64,000 nt of DNA from the NCBI RefSeq assembly GCF_003001955.1, contig NZ_PVNH01000004.1:1-64000 (forward strand), given 5' to 3'. The position numbers and the translations under genes were made by a program. Every line of letters begins with the position of its first letter. Position 1 is the stretch's first letter. A model generated the notes under the pieces. It did not search any database, had not been told where the DNA came from, and worked only from the letters and a program-made list of their open reading frames with translations. This document shows positions 32,677 through 42,730 of this stretch, piece after piece. Origin of the DNA: Prauserella shujinwangii (GTDB lineage: Bacteria; Actinomycetota; Actinomycetes; Mycobacteriales; Pseudonocardiaceae).

Positions 32677-34350
32677 ATGGCCGAACACGATCTGAAACCC
32701 CGCAGCAGGGAAGTGACCGACGGGATCGAGCGGGCCGCGGCGCGGGGCATGCTGCGCGCGGTGGGCATGGGCGACGACGACTTCGCCAAACCGCAGATCG
32801 GGATCGCCTCGTCGTGGAACGAGATCACGCCGTGCAACCTGTCGCTGCAGCGGCTGGCCGACGCCAGCAAGCAGGGCGTGCACGCCGCCAGCGGGTTCCC
32901 GATGGAGTTCGGCACGATCTCGGTGTCCGACGGCATCTCGATGGGGCACGAGGGCATGCACTTCTCCCTCGTGTCGCGCGAGGTGATCGCGGACTCGGTG
33001 GAGACCGTGATGGAGGCCGAGCGGCTCGACGGTGCGGTGCTGCTCGCCGGCTGCGACAAGAGCCTGCCCGGCATGCTGATGGCGGCGGCCCGGCTGGACG
33101 TCGCGGCCGTGTTCCTCTACGCGGGCTCGATCCTTCCGGGCACCGTCGACGGCCGCGAGGTGACGATCATCGACGCGTTCGAGGCCGTGGGGGCGTGCGC
33201 GCGCGGGCTCATCTCCCGCGAGGAGGTCGACCGGATCGAGCGTGCCATCTGCCCGGGTGAGGGCGCCTGCGGCGGGATGTACACGGCCAACACGATGGCG
33301 TGCGCCGCCGAAGCGCTCGGCATGTCGCTGCCCGGTTCGGCGAGCCCGCCCTCGGTGGACCGGCGGCGGGACCGGTTCGCCCGCGCCAGCGGCGAGGCCG
33401 TGGTCGGCATGCTGGCGCGCGGGATCACCGCCCGCGACATCCTCACCAAGGAGGCGTTCGAGAACGCCATCGCGGTGGTCATGGCGCTCGGCGGCTCCAC
33501 GAACGCCGTGCTGCACCTGCTCGCGATCGCGCACGAGGCCGAGGTGGAGCTCACCCTCGACGACTTCTCCCGGATCGGCGCGCGGGTGCCGCACCTGGCC
33601 GACGTCAAGCCGTTCGGCAAGCACGTGATGACCGCCGTGGACCGGGTCGGCGGCGTGCCCGTGGTGATGAAGGCGCTGCTCGACGCGGGGCTGCTGCACG
33701 GCGACTGCCGCACGGTCACCGGGCGGACGCTCGCCGAGAACCTCGCCGAGCTGGCGCCGCCGGAGCTGGACGGGGACGTGATCCACAAGCTCACCGAGCC
33801 CCTTCACCCCACCGGCGGGCTGACCATCCTGCACGGCACCCTGGCACCCGAGGGTGCCGTGGTGAAGAGCGCGGGCTTCGACACCGCCCGGTTCGAGGGC
33901 ACGGCCCGGGTGTTCGACGGCGAGCAGGCCGCGATGGACGCGCTCGGCGAGCTCAAGGCGGGTGACGTCGTGGTGATCCGCTACGAGGGGCCGCGCGGCG
34001 GTCCCGGCATGCGGGAGATGCTGGCCGTCACCGGTGCGATCAAGGGCGCGGGCCTCGGCAAGGACGTGCTGCTGCTCACCGACGGCCGGTTCTCCGGCGG
34101 CACCACGGGGCTGTGCATCGGGCACGTCGCGCCGGAGGCGGCGCACGGCGGGCCGATCGCGTTCGTCCGCGACGGCGACCCGATCGTGCTGGACATGGAG
34201 AAGCAGACGCTGGACCTGCTCGTCGACCCCGGCGAGCTGGCCAGGCGGAAGGAGGGCTGGCAGTTGCCGGAGGTACCGCGGCGCACCGGGGTCCTGGCCA
34301 AGTATGCGAAGCTCGTCGGCTCGGCGGCGAAGGGGGCGGTCTGCTCGTGA
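32677..34350 (+). CDS. ilvD: Dihydroxy-acid dehydratase
   Basis: The 557-residue enzyme dehydrates 2,3-dihydroxy acids to 2-keto acids in valine, isoleucine and leucine synthesis. Iron-sulfur ligands are expected at the Cys of [15 protein letters not shown] (about residue 50), [15 protein letters not shown] (about 123) and [16 protein letters not shown] (about 196). The C-terminal catalytic segment [18 protein letters not shown] is intact. Length is normal. The stop overlaps the GTG of the SDR gene (GTGA), so the two are coupled. The ATG at 32677 was chosen as the first start in frame with the conserved N-terminus. Confidence 0.97.
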   Translation: MAEHDLKPRSREVTDGIERAAARGMLRAVGMGDDDFAKPQIGIASSWNEITPCNLSLQRLADASKQGVHAASGFPMEFGTISVSDGISMGHEGMHFSLVSREVIADSVETVMEAERLDGAVLLAGCDKSLPGMLMAAARLDVAAVFLYAGSILPGTVDGREVTIIDAFEAVGACARGLISREEVDRIERAICPGEGACGGMYTANTMACAAEALGMSLPGSASPPSVDRRRDRFARASGEAVVGMLARGITARDILTKEAFENAIAVVMALGGSTNAVLHLLAIAHEAEVELTLDDFSRIGARVPHLADVKPFGKHVMTAVDRVGGVPVVMKALLDAGLLHGDCRTVTGRTLAENLAELAPPELDGDVIHKLTEPLHPTGGLTILHGTLAPEGAVVKSAGFDTARFEGTARVFDGEQAAMDALGELKAGDVVVIRYEGPRGGPGMREMLAVTGAIKGAGLGKDVLLLTDGRFSGGTTGLCIGHVAPEAAHGGPIAFVRDGDPIVLDMEKQTLDLLVDPGELARRKEGWQLPEVPRRTGVLAKYAKLVGSAAKGAVCS

Positions 34351-35039
34351 AGGGCACGGCACTGGTCACCGGAGGCACCGGAGGGCTCGGCGCCGCCGTG
34401 ACCCGCAGGCTGCTCGACGAGGGCTGGCGGGTCGTCGTGCCGTGGATCGACGAGGACGAGCGCGAGCGGCTCGCGCCCCTGGAAGGCCTGGAACTCGTGC
34501 GGGCCGACCTGTTCGACCCCGCGGAGGTGGCCCACTGCGCCGAGCGCGCCGCGGCCGACGAGGCCGCGCCGCTGCGGGCGGTGGTCAACCTCGTCGGCGG
34601 GTTCGGGATGGGGCCGAGAGTGCACGAGGCCCCGGTCGACGAGTTCGAGCGCCAGCTGCGGCTGAACCTGCGGCCCACCTACCTCACGTCGCAGGCCGCG
34701 ATCCCGCACCTGATCGCCGCGGGCGGCGGGGCGATCGTGTGCATGTCCAGCCGGGCCGCGGTGTACCCGTTCCCCGGGGCGTCCGGGTACGTCACGTCGA
34801 AGTCGGCGGTGCTGGGGTTCGTCGGCGCGCTCGCGGCCGAGTACAAGGCGGACGGGATCCGCGTGAACGCCGTGCTGCCGAGCATCATCGACACGCCGGG
34901 CAACCGCGCCAGCATGCCGGACTCCGACCGCAAGGGCTGGGTGTCGCCGGAGGAGATCGCCAAGGTCATCGCCTATCTCTGCGGCGAAGACTCGGGCGTG
35001 ATCAGCGGCGCCCACGTGCCGGTCTACGGCGTCGGCTGA
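34347..35039 (+). CDS. SDR-family oxidoreductase
   Basis: A 230-residue classical short-chain dehydrogenase: [16 protein letters not shown] cofactor loop, NLVGGFGMG, catalytic Ser in [11 protein letters not shown] and YxxxK as [13 protein letters not shown], then [20 protein letters not shown]. The reaction is not predictable from sequence. It starts on a GTG overlapping the ilvD stop. Its 3' end overlaps the convergent PNPOx-like gene by 16 bases. Confidence 0.88.
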   Translation: MKGTALVTGGTGGLGAAVTRRLLDEGWRVVVPWIDEDERERLAPLEGLELVRADLFDPAEVAHCAERAAADEAAPLRAVVNLVGGFGMGPRVHEAPVDEFERQLRLNLRPTYLTSQAAIPHLIAAGGGAIVCMSSRAAVYPFPGASGYVTSKSAVLGFVGALAAEYKADGIRVNAVLPSIIDTPGNRASMPDSDRKGWVSPEEIAKVIAYLCGEDSGVISGAHVPVYGVG

Positions 35040-35602
35040 GCCGGCCCCTGAGCCGGGGGCAGTGCGGGCAGGTCGTCGATGCTGGCGGCGTTCTTCTTCG
35101 CGCGGTAGGCGCGCAGTTGCTCGTCGCTCTTGCGCTCGGTCCAGCGGTCCAGCAGGTCCCGGTCGCCCGCGTACTCCAGCAGTGGGACGGCGAAGCCGCA
35201 CGAGTCGCTGACCCGCTCCACCGCGATGTCGACGATCGCCCGCACGCCCCGGCCCGGCTCGGCGGGAAAGTACGCCGCGAGCTCGGCGAACGTCGGTTCG
35301 CCCGGCAGCACCGGCGTGCCGCGCCCGTGCAGCCGCACGATGTTCGGCGGGCCGGTGAACGCGCAGAACATCAGCACGATCCGGCCGTTCTCCCGCAGGT
35401 GCGCGATGGTCTCCGCACCGCTGCCGGTGTGGTCGAAGTAGGCCACGCGGTGCTCGCCGAGCACCGCGAACGTGCCCCGCAGGCCCTTCGGTGAGACGTT
35501 CACGTGCCCTTCCGCCGACAGCGGGGCGGTGCCCACGAAGAACATCGGCGCGTCGAGCAGGAAGGCGCGCATCCGCGCGTCGATACCCTCGTGCAGCTTC
35601 AC
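35024..35602 (-). CDS. Pyridoxamine 5'-phosphate oxidase-fold protein
   Basis: A 192-residue split-barrel flavin-binding-type protein: LDAPMFFVGTAPLSAEGHVNVSPKG at the N-terminus, VAYFDHTGSGAETIAHLRENGR, then MFCAFTGPPNIVRLHGRG. The family includes FMN- and F420-dependent oxidoreductases and heme-degrading proteins; which cofactor is used here is open. It ends inside the convergent SDR gene. The start lies 5 bases before the cobN stop (35608), and both are on the minus strand, so it may be the last gene of a cobN transcript. Confidence 0.85.
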   Translation of the reverse strand: MKLHEGIDARMRAFLLDAPMFFVGTAPLSAEGHVNVSPKGLRGTFAVLGEHRVAYFDHTGSGAETIAHLRENGRIVLMFCAFTGPPNIVRLHGRGTPVLPGEPTFAELAAYFPAEPGRGVRAIVDIAVERVSDSCGFAVPLLEYAGDRDLLDRWTERKSDEQLRAYRAKKNAASIDDLPALPPAQGPAQPTP

Positions 35603-35607
35603 CGGTT

Positions 35608-38600
35608 TCAGTCTCCTTCGAGATCACCCTCGACGCGCAGGTACACCTCGCGCATCCGCTCCAGCAGCTCGGGATCCGGCTCGGCCCACAGCCCGCGGTC
35701 GGCGGCCTCGTCGAGCCGTTCGATGATGCCGCGCAGTGCCCACGGGTTGGCGTCGGCGAGGAAGTCCTGGTTCTCCTTGTCCAGCACGTAGGACTGCGCC
35801 AGCTTCTCGTACATCCAGTCCGCCACCACCCCGGCCGTGGCGTCGAAGCCGAACAGGTAGTCCACGGTCGCCGCGAGCTCGAACGCGCCCTTGTAGCCGT
35901 GCCTGCGCATCGCGGCCAGCCAGCGCGGGTTCACCACGCGGGCCCGGAACACCCTGGCGGTCTCCTCGTGCAGCGAGCGCGTGCGCACGGCGTCCGGGGT
36001 GGTGCTGTCGCCCACGTACGAGGCGGGCGCGCTGCCGGTGAGCGCGCGCACCGTGGCGATCATGCCGCCGTGGTACTGGAAGTAGTCGTCGGAGTCGGCG
36101 ATGTCGTGCTCACGGGTGTCGGTGTTCTTCGCCGCCACCACGATCCGCCGGTAGGAGCTCTCCATGTCCTCCCGCGCGGGCGCGCCGTCCAGGTCGCGGC
36201 CGTAGGCGTAGCCGCCCCACACCGCGTACACCTCGGCGAGGTCGGAGTCGTCCCGCCAGTTGCCGGAGTCCATCAGCGGCAGCAGGCCCGCGCCGTAGGT
36301 GCCCGGCTTGGAGCCGAAGATGCGCGTGGTGGCCCTCCGCTCGTCGCCGTGCCGCCGCAGGTCGGCCCGGGCGTGCGCGCGGACGAAGTTCTCCGACTCG
36401 GGCTCGTCGAGGTTCGCGACCAGCCGCACCGCGTCGTCCATCAGGTCGATCACGTGCGGGAACGCGTCGCGGAAGAAGCCGCTGATCCGCACGGTCACGT
36501 CGATGCGCGGCCTGCCCAGCTCGGCGAGCGGGATCGCCTCGATCCCGGTGACGCGGCGGGACGCCTCGTCCCACACCGGCTGCACGCCCAGCAGGGCGAG
36601 CACCTCGGCGGCGTCGTCGCCGGAGGTGCGCATCGCGGACGTGCCCCACACCGAGAGGCCGACGGAACGGGGCCAGTCGCCCGTGTCCTCGCGGTAGCGG
36701 CGCAGCAGGGAGTCGGCCAGCGCCTGCCCGGTCTCCCAGGCGAGCCTGCTCGGGATGGCCTTCGGGTCGACGGTGTAGAAGTTGCGGCCGGTGGGCAGCA
36801 CGTTCACCAGCCCGCGCAGCGGCGACCCGCTCGGCCCCGCGGGCACGTAGCCGCCGTCGAGCGCGTGCAGCACCGCGTCGATCTCCGCCTCGGTGCCCGC
36901 CAGCCGCGGCACCACCTCCGTGGCCGCGAACCGCAGCACCTCCGCGGCGCGGCAGTGAAGGCCACCTTCACTGCGTTCAACGCACGCAGGGTGGCCTTCA
37001 CTGCCCGCGGCACCCACGAGCAGGTCGGCGCAGACCTCGTCGGCGGCTTCCGGGGCCCAGCCGCGGGCCTCCATGGCCTCCACCAGCCCGCGTGCCTGGG
37101 CCTCGATGCGGTCCACTTCGGACTTCGGCGCGTCCTCGGTGAGCCCGAGCGCGCTGCGCAGGCCGGGCACCGCACCCGCCGTGCCGCCCCACATCTGCTG
37201 CGCGCGCAGGATCGCGAGCACGAGGTTCACCCGCGCCTCGCCCGCCGGTGCCTCGCCGAGCACGTGCAGGCCGTCGCGGATCTGCGCGTCCTTCACCTCG
37301 CACAGCCAGCCGTCGACGTGCAGCAGGAAGTCGTCGAACTCCGCGTCGTGCGGCCGCTCGGCGATGCCGAGGTCGTGGTCGAGCCGCGCGGCCTGGATCA
37401 GTGTCCAGATCTGCTGCCGGATCGCGGGCAGCTTCGCCGGATCCATCGCGGCGATGTTGGCGTGCTCGTCGAGCAGCTGCTCCAGCTTGGCGATGTCGCC
37501 GTAGCTCTCCGCGCGGGCCATCGGCGGGATGAGGTGGTCGACGATCGTCGCGTGCGCGCGCCGCTTCGCCTGCGCCCCCTCGCCGGGGTCGTTGATGAGG
37601 AACGGGTAGATCAGCGGCAGGTTGCCGAGCACCGCGTCCGGGGCGCACCCGGGCGAGAGCCCCGCGTTCTTGCCGGGCAGCCACTCCAGCGAGCCGTGCT
37701 TGCCCAGGTGCACCACGGCGTGCGCGCCGAACTCCTCCTCCAGCCAGCGGTAGGCGGCCAGGTAGTGGTGGCTCGGCGGCAGGTCCGGGTTGTGGTAGAT
37801 GGCCACCGGGTTCTCGCCGAACCCGCGCGGCGGCTGGATCATCAGCAGCACGTTGCCCGCCCGCAGCGACGCGAGCACGATCTCGTCCCCGTCGACGAAC
37901 AGCTCGCCTGGCGGCTCGCCCCAGTGCTCGACCATGTCGGCCCGCAGCCGCTCGGGCAGCGCGCCGAACCACTCCCGGGAGCGGGCGGCGGGGATGCGGA
38001 TGGGGTTGCCCGCGAGCTGCTCCTCGGTCAGCCACTCCGGGTCCTGCCCGCCCGCGGCGATCAGGGCGTGGATGAGGGCGTCGCCGTCCGGCTGGTCGGT
38101 GCCGGTGGACTCGACGCCGGGGAACGGTTCGGGGCCCAGGTCGTAGCCCTGCTCGCGCATGCGGCGCAGCAGCCGGACGGCCGAGGCGGGGGTGTCGAGG
38201 CCGACGGCGTTGCCGACGCGGGAGTGCTTCGTCGGGTACGCCGAGAGGACCAGCGCGATCCGGCGTTCCTCCGGCGGGGTGTGCCGCAGCCGGGCGTGCG
38301 CGAGGGCGATCCGCGCGACCCGCGCCGCGCGCTCGGCGTCCGGCACGTACCGCGGCAGCCCGTCCGCGTCGGTTTCCTTGAACGAGAACGGCACCGTGAT
38401 GAGCCTGCCGTCGAACTCGGGCACCGCCATCTGGTTGCCCGCGTCGAGCGGCGAGAGCCCCTCGTCGTTGGCCAGCCACGCCTCCCGGTCGCTGGTCAGG
38501 CACAGTGCCTGCAGCATCGGCACGTCCAGCGCGGCCAGCTCGGCCACGTCCCACGCCTCGTCGTCGCCGCCCGCACCGGCCTCCGACGGCCGTGTCCCGC

Positions 38601-39249
38601 CCGCGGCGAGCACGGTGACCAGCAACGCGTCGGCCTTGCGCAGCTCTGCCAGCAGATCCGGCTCCCGGTTGCGCAGGGACGCGCAGTAGACCGGCAGCGC
38701 GCGGCCGCCCGCGGCCTCCACCTGCCCGGCGAGCGTCTCGACGAACGCGGTGTTCCCGGCCAGGTGGTGGGCCCGGTAGTAGAGGATCGCGACGACCGGG
38801 CCGTCCGGGCAGGCCGCGGTGCTCTCCCGCTCCAGCACGCCCCACGAGGGCAGTTCGACGGGCGGGGCGAAGCCGTCGCCGGTGAGCAGCAGCGTGTCGG
38901 AGAGGAACCGGTGCAGCTCGGTGAGGTTGGCGGGCCCGCCCTGGGCCAGGTAGGCGTGCGCCTCGGTGGCGATCCCGGCCGGCACCGTGGACAGCGCCAT
39001 CAGCTCGGCGTCCGGCGTCTGCTCCCCGCCGAGGACGACGACGTGCCTGCCGCTCTCGCGCACCTGGCGCAGGCCCTCGGGCCAGGTACGTTCGGTGCCG
39101 AGGATGCGCACGACGACGATCTCGGCGCCCTCCAGCAGGCCGGGCAGTTCGGCCAGGTCGAGCCGGGCGGGGTTGGCGAGCCGGTAGTCGGCTCCGGACG
39201 CCCTGGCACTGAGCAGATCGGTGTCCGACGTGGACAGCAGCAAGATCAC
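35608..39249 (-). CDS. cobN: Cobaltochelatase large subunit
   Basis: A 1213-residue CobN: the subunit that holds hydrogenobyrinate a,c-diamide and inserts cobalt in the aerobic B12 pathway. Recognisable segments include ALVLSAYPTKHSRVGNAVGLDTP, HLGKHGSLEWLPGKNAGLSPGC, GLVNVLPTGRNFYTVDPKAIP, GLSVWGTSAMRTSGDDAAEVL and NPWALRGIIERLDEA. The partner AAA+/VWA chelatase is encoded at 50650. The GTG at 39249 follows GGGAGGA. The gene is divergent from cobG with no riboswitch visible between them. A 53-nt palindrome is inserted in frame at about residues 749-766, adding SEGHPACVERSEGGLHC in front of the conserved VLRFAATEVVPRL; the frame stays intact. Confidence 0.95.
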   Translation of the reverse strand: MILLLSTSDTDLLSARASGADYRLANPARLDLAELPGLLEGAEIVVVRILGTERTWPEGLRQVRESGRHVVVLGGEQTPDAELMALSTVPAGIATEAHAYLAQGGPANLTELHRFLSDTLLLTGDGFAPPVELPSWGVLERESTAACPDGPVVAILYYRAHHLAGNTAFVETLAGQVEAAGGRALPVYCASLRNREPDLLAELRKADALLVTVLAAGGTRPSEAGAGGDDEAWDVAELAALDVPMLQALCLTSDREAWLANDEGLSPLDAGNQMAVPEFDGRLITVPFSFKETDADGLPRYVPDAERAARVARIALAHARLRHTPPEERRIALVLSAYPTKHSRVGNAVGLDTPASAVRLLRRMREQGYDLGPEPFPGVESTGTDQPDGDALIHALIAAGGQDPEWLTEEQLAGNPIRIPAARSREWFGALPERLRADMVEHWGEPPGELFVDGDEIVLASLRAGNVLLMIQPPRGFGENPVAIYHNPDLPPSHHYLAAYRWLEEEFGAHAVVHLGKHGSLEWLPGKNAGLSPGCAPDAVLGNLPLIYPFLINDPGEGAQAKRRAHATIVDHLIPPMARAESYGDIAKLEQLLDEHANIAAMDPAKLPAIRQQIWTLIQAARLDHDLGIAERPHDAEFDDFLLHVDGWLCEVKDAQIRDGLHVLGEAPAGEARVNLVLAILRAQQMWGGTAGAVPGLRSALGLTEDAPKSEVDRIEAQARGLVEAMEARGWAPEAADEVCADLLVGAAGSEGHPACVERSEGGLHCRAAEVLRFAATEVVPRLAGTEAEIDAVLHALDGGYVPAGPSGSPLRGLVNVLPTGRNFYTVDPKAIPSRLAWETGQALADSLLRRYREDTGDWPRSVGLSVWGTSAMRTSGDDAAEVLALLGVQPVWDEASRRVTGIEAIPLAELGRPRIDVTVRISGFFRDAFPHVIDLMDDAVRLVANLDEPESENFVRAHARADLRRHGDERRATTRIFGSKPGTYGAGLLPLMDSGNWRDDSDLAEVYAVWGGYAYGRDLDGAPAREDMESSYRRIVVAAKNTDTREHDIADSDDYFQYHGGMIATVRALTGSAPASYVGDSTTPDAVRTRSLHEETARVFRARVVNPRWLAAMRRHGYKGAFELAATVDYLFGFDATAGVVADWMYEKLAQSYVLDKENQDFLADANPWALRGIIERLDEAADRGLWAEPDPELLERMREVYLRVEGDLEGD
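36952..37004. repeat. 53-nt palindrome family A, copy 2, inside cobN
   Basis: Core identical in length to the four intergenic copies, beginning GCAGTGAAGGCCACC and ending with the complement. Four mismatches lie in the inner stem (GCACGCAGG instead of GCAGTGAAGG), more than in any other copy. With one extra base the insertion is 54 bases, 18 codons. Two of the three frames of this palindrome lack stops; cobN uses the Ser-Glu-Gly-His frame. Confidence 0.92.
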
Positions 39250-39373
39250 GGATAGTCCTCCCTCGGGACCTCACTCTCGTGGCCGGGCCACGACCGCGTC
39301 AAGGTGATCTCCGCCCGGGTGCCTGGTGAGGCGGGCACCGGGAGTGCGGCGGGTGGGGCCTTACCCTGTCGGG

Positions 39374-40510
39374 GTGCCTGTGCCGCCCCGGACCCGCGTC
39401 GACGCCTGCCCCGGCGTCATGGCGACGCACGACGCCGCCGACGGGCCACTGGCCAGGATCCGGCTGCCCGGCGGCGTCCTGACCCGGGCGCAGGCGCTGG
39501 CCGTGGCGAGCTGCGCCGAGGAGCTCGGGGACGGTGCGATCCATCTCACGTCGCGGGCCAACCTGCAGCTGCGCGCCGTGCGCGACGAGGCCGCGCTGGT
39601 CCGTGCGCTGTCCTCGGCCGGGTTGCTGCCCGCTCCGGAACACGAGCGCGTCCGCAACATCCTCGGCTCACCGCTGTCCGGCCTGCACGGCGGGCTCGCC
39701 GACGTCCGGCCGCTGGTCGGCGCCCTCGACCGGGCCGTGTGCGCCCGGCCCGAGCTCGCGCGGCTGCCCGGCAGGTTCCTGTTCGCGCTCGACGACGGGC
39801 GCGGCGACGTGGCCGGGGAGCGGCCCGACGTGTGCTGGCGTGCGGTGACGCCCGGCACCGGCGCGCTGCTGCTGGACGGCCGCGACACGGGGCTGCGCGT
39901 GGCAGCCGGGCGCGCCGTCGCCGCGCTCGTCGAGGCGGCCGTCGCGTTCGAACACGTCCGGGACGGCGCCTGGCGGGTCCGCGAGATCGACCCCGCACCC
40001 CTGGCCGCCGCCGTGCGACCGCTGGCGGCGCGCGGGACACCCGCCGACCTGCCGTCGTCCGGTCCCCCGCCGGTCGGCCCGCACGGCGCGGCCGTGGTGG
40101 CCGCGCCGCCGTTCGGGCACGTCCCCGCGGCGGTGCTGCGGACGCTGGCCGGGCTCTGCCCGGCGCTGGTCGTCACGCCGTGGCGCACGCTCGTGCTGCC
40201 CGGGACCGCGGTGCCGACTCTCGCCGGAACCGGGCTGGTCACCGACCCGGCGCACCCCGCGGCGGCCGTGAGCGCGTGCGCGGGGCGGCCGGGCTGCGCC
40301 AGGTCGCACGCCGACGTGCGCGGCGACGCCCACGCCGTGCTCGGCGCCCTGCCGCGCGCGGTGCCCGCGCATTTCTCCGGCTGCGAGCGGCGGTGCGGGC
40401 GGCCCCGCGGCCCGCACGCCGACATCGTCGCCGAGCGCGACGGCTACCGGGTCGACGGCGTGTGGACGCCGACGGCGGAACTGGCCGAACAACTGAAGGG
40501 AAGGCAGTGA
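39374..40510 (+). CDS. cobG: Precorrin-3B synthase
   Basis: A 378-residue siroheme/4Fe-4S protein of the nitrite/sulfite reductase family that hydroxylates precorrin-3A using O2. The iron-sulfur cysteines are seen as [16 protein letters not shown] (C-x5-C) and [16 protein letters not shown] (C-x3-C); the N-terminal ferredoxin-like half has [17 protein letters not shown]. The GTG at 39374 gives the expected N-terminus ([16 protein letters not shown]). It heads the cobG-cobH-cobIJ operon, divergent from cobN; its stop overlaps the cobH start. Its presence marks the oxygen-dependent pathway. Confidence 0.92.
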   Translation: MPVPPRTRVDACPGVMATHDAADGPLARIRLPGGVLTRAQALAVASCAEELGDGAIHLTSRANLQLRAVRDEAALVRALSSAGLLPAPEHERVRNILGSPLSGLHGGLADVRPLVGALDRAVCARPELARLPGRFLFALDDGRGDVAGERPDVCWRAVTPGTGALLLDGRDTGLRVAAGRAVAALVEAAVAFEHVRDGAWRVREIDPAPLAAAVRPLAARGTPADLPSSGPPPVGPHGAAVVAAPPFGHVPAAVLRTLAGLCPALVVTPWRTLVLPGTAVPTLAGTGLVTDPAHPAAAVSACAGRPGCARSHADVRGDAHAVLGALPRAVPAHFSGCERRCGRPRGPHADIVAERDGYRVDGVWTPTAELAEQLKGRQ

Positions 40511-41136
40511 TCGACTACATCCGGGACGGAGCGGAGATCTACCGCCACTCGTTCGCCACGATCCGGGAGGAGGCCGACCTGGCGATCCTGCCCGACGACA
40601 TCGCCGGGGTGGCGGTGCGGATGATCCACGCCTGCGGGATGGTCGATCTCGTCGACGATCTGGCGTACACGCTGGAGGTCGTGGAGGCCGGGCGGGCGGC
40701 GCTGGAGTCCGGCGCGCCGGTGCTGTGCGACGCGCGGATGATCGCCAGCGGGGTCACGCGCAGGCGGCTGCCCGCGGGTAACGACGTGGTGTGCACGCTG
40801 TCCGACGACCGTGTGCCCGGGCTGGCCGAGCGGATGGGCACCACCCGCTCGGCCGCCGCCCTGGAACTGTGGCGCGACCGGCTGCCCGGCTCGGTGGTGG
40901 CGATCGGCAACGCACCGACGGCGCTGTTCCGGCTGCTCGAACTGCTGGACGAGGGTGTCGGCGCCCCGGCAGCGATCATCGGCGTCCCGGTCGGTTTCGT
41001 CGGCGCGGTGGAGTCGAAGGACGAGCTGATCGCGCGGGCACCGGCGCCGTACCTCGCGGTGCGCGGCAGGCGCGGGGGCAGCGCCATGGCGGTGGCCGCG
41101 GTGAACGCGATCGCGTCGAAGGAGGAGGTGTCGTGA
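40507..41136 (+). CDS. cobH: Precorrin-8X methylmutase
   Basis: A 209-residue CobH/CbiC enzyme: moves the C11 methyl group to C12, giving hydrogenobyrinate. Typical segments are [22 protein letters not shown] with the catalytic His, [50 protein letters not shown] and [16 protein letters not shown]. The GTG at 40507 overlaps the cobG stop (GTGA), and the stop overlaps the cobIJ start the same way. Confidence 0.95.
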   Translation: MIDYIRDGAEIYRHSFATIREEADLAILPDDIAGVAVRMIHACGMVDLVDDLAYTLEVVEAGRAALESGAPVLCDARMIASGVTRRRLPAGNDVVCTLSDDRVPGLAERMGTTRSAAALELWRDRLPGSVVAIGNAPTALFRLLELLDEGVGAPAAIIGVPVGFVGAVESKDELIARAPAPYLAVRGRRGGSAMAVAAVNAIASKEEVS

Positions 41137-42653
41137 GCACCGGCACGCTGTACGGCGTCGGCCTGGGTCCCGGTGACCCCGAGCTGATGACCGTCAAGGC
41201 GGCCCGGCTGATCGGCGCGGCCGACGTGATCGCCTACCACTGCGCGCGGCACGGGCGCAGCATCGCGCGCTCGGTGGCCGAGCCGTACCTGCGTGCGGGC
41301 CAGCTGGAAGAGCGGCTGATGTACCCGGTCACCACGGAGACCACCGACCATCCCGGCGGGTACGAGGGCGCGATCACCGAGTTCTACGAGCTGTCGGCCA
41401 AGCGGCTCGCCGAGCACCTCGACGCGGGCCGGGACGTGGTGCTGCTGTGCGAGGGCGACCCGTTCTTCTACGGCTCCTACATGTACATGCACGAGCGGCT
41501 CGCCGACCGGTACGAGGCGCACGTGGTGCCCGGCGTGACGTCGGTGAGCGCGGCGTCTGCCGTGCTCGGCAGGCCGCTCGTGCAGCGGGACGAGGTGCTG
41601 ACCGTGCTGCCGGGCACGCTGCCCGCCCCCGAGCTGGCCCGCAGGCTGGCGGACACGGAGGCGGCGGCGGTGCTGAAGCTGGGCCGCACGTTCGGCTCCG
41701 TCCGCGACGCCCTCGCCGAGTCCGGCAGGCTCGAGGAGGCGTTCTACGTCGAGCGGGCGACGTGGCGGGCGCAGCGGGTGCAGCCGTTCGACGAGGTGGA
41801 TCCGGAGAGCGTGCCGTACTTCTCGCTGGCGGTGGTGCCGAGCCCGGCCTACGCCGCGCGCACGGCGGACGAGCCGGGACCGGGGCAGGCGGGCGGGGAG
41901 CCCGCCGGGGGCGGCGAGGTCGTGGTGGTGGGTCTCGGGCCCGCGGGGCCGGAGTGGCTGACGCCGGAGGCCGAGTCCGCGCTCGCCGGAGCGGACCACC
42001 TCGTCGGCTACGGCCCCTACCTGGCCAGGGTGCCGCAGCGCGCGGGCCAGCGGCGGCACGCGTCGGGCAACCGGGTGGAGGCCGAGCGGGCCGTCGAGGC
42101 GCTGGACCTGGCGCGCGGCGGGGCCAGGGTCGCCGTCGTGTCGTCGGGCGACCCGGGGGTCTTCGCGATGGGCTCGGCGGTGCTGGAGCAGGCCGAGCGG
42201 CCCGAGTACGCGGACGTCTCGGTGCGGGTGCTGCCCGGGGTGACGGCCGCGCAGGCCGCCGCGGCGCGGGTGGGCGCGCCGCTGGGGCACGACTACTGCG
42301 TGGTCTCCCTGTCCGACCGGCTCAAGCCGTGGGAGGTCATCGAGCGCAGGCTCACGGCGGCGGGCGAGGCGGACCTCGTCGTGGCCGTCTACAACCCCGC
42401 CTCCCGCAGCCGCACCACGCAGCTCGCGTCGGCGCGGGACGTGCTGCTGCGGCACCGCCCGGCCACGACGCCGGTGGTGATCGCGCGGGACGTCGGCGGG
42501 CCCGACGAGTCGGTGCGCGTGGAGGCCCTCGGCGAGTTCGACCCGGCCACCGTGGACATGCGCTGCCTGCTCATCGTCGGCTCGTCACGCACCCGGGTCC
42601 GGGAGCAGCCGGACGGCACCCGCGTCGTCTGGACCCCCCGCCGCTACGACTGA
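41133..42653 (+). CDS. cobIJ: Fused precorrin-2 C20- / precorrin-3B C17-methyltransferase
   Basis: A 506-residue fusion of two tetrapyrrole methylases. Residues 1-250 are CobI ([57 protein letters not shown]). A Pro/Gly-rich linker ([15 protein letters not shown]) leads to CobJ at about 265-506 ([80 protein letters not shown]). Each half has its own SAM loop. Actinobacteria commonly have this fusion. The GTG at 41133 overlaps the cobH stop. A family A palindrome follows the stop. Confidence 0.95.
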   Translation: MSTGTLYGVGLGPGDPELMTVKAARLIGAADVIAYHCARHGRSIARSVAEPYLRAGQLEERLMYPVTTETTDHPGGYEGAITEFYELSAKRLAEHLDAGRDVVLLCEGDPFFYGSYMYMHERLADRYEAHVVPGVTSVSAASAVLGRPLVQRDEVLTVLPGTLPAPELARRLADTEAAAVLKLGRTFGSVRDALAESGRLEEAFYVERATWRAQRVQPFDEVDPESVPYFSLAVVPSPAYAARTADEPGPGQAGGEPAGGGEVVVVGLGPAGPEWLTPEAESALAGADHLVGYGPYLARVPQRAGQRRHASGNRVEAERAVEALDLARGGARVAVVSSGDPGVFAMGSAVLEQAERPEYADVSVRVLPGVTAAQAAAARVGAPLGHDYCVVSLSDRLKPWEVIERRLTAAGEADLVVAVYNPASRSRTTQLASARDVLLRHRPATTPVVIARDVGGPDESVRVEALGEFDPATVDMRCLLIVGSSRTRVREQPDGTRVVWTPRRYD

Positions 42654-42662
42654 CCGTGACCG

Positions 42663-42715
42663 GCAGTGAAGGCCACCTTCACTGCGTTGAACGCACTGAA
42701 GGTGGCCTTCACTGC
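42663..42715. repeat. 53-nt palindrome family A, copy 3
   Basis: Lies between the convergent cobIJ and arabinosyltransferase genes, 9 bases after the cobIJ stop. 26-base arms around a central G, with one mismatched pair (CTTCACTGCG against CGCACTGAAG). Likely bidirectional terminator-type hairpin. Confidence 0.9.
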
Positions 42716-42730
42716 TCCGGTGGGCCGGGG

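Noticed and set aside
36952-37004. cobN as a pseudogene because of the inserted repeat
   Set aside because: The frame is continuous and motifs are intact on both sides, so the gene is probably functional.
39250-39373. Cobalamin riboswitch between cobN and cobG
   Set aside because: A GGTGCC/GGCACC hairpin is present, but the CCACTG core and closing stem seen in the two real riboswitches are missing.
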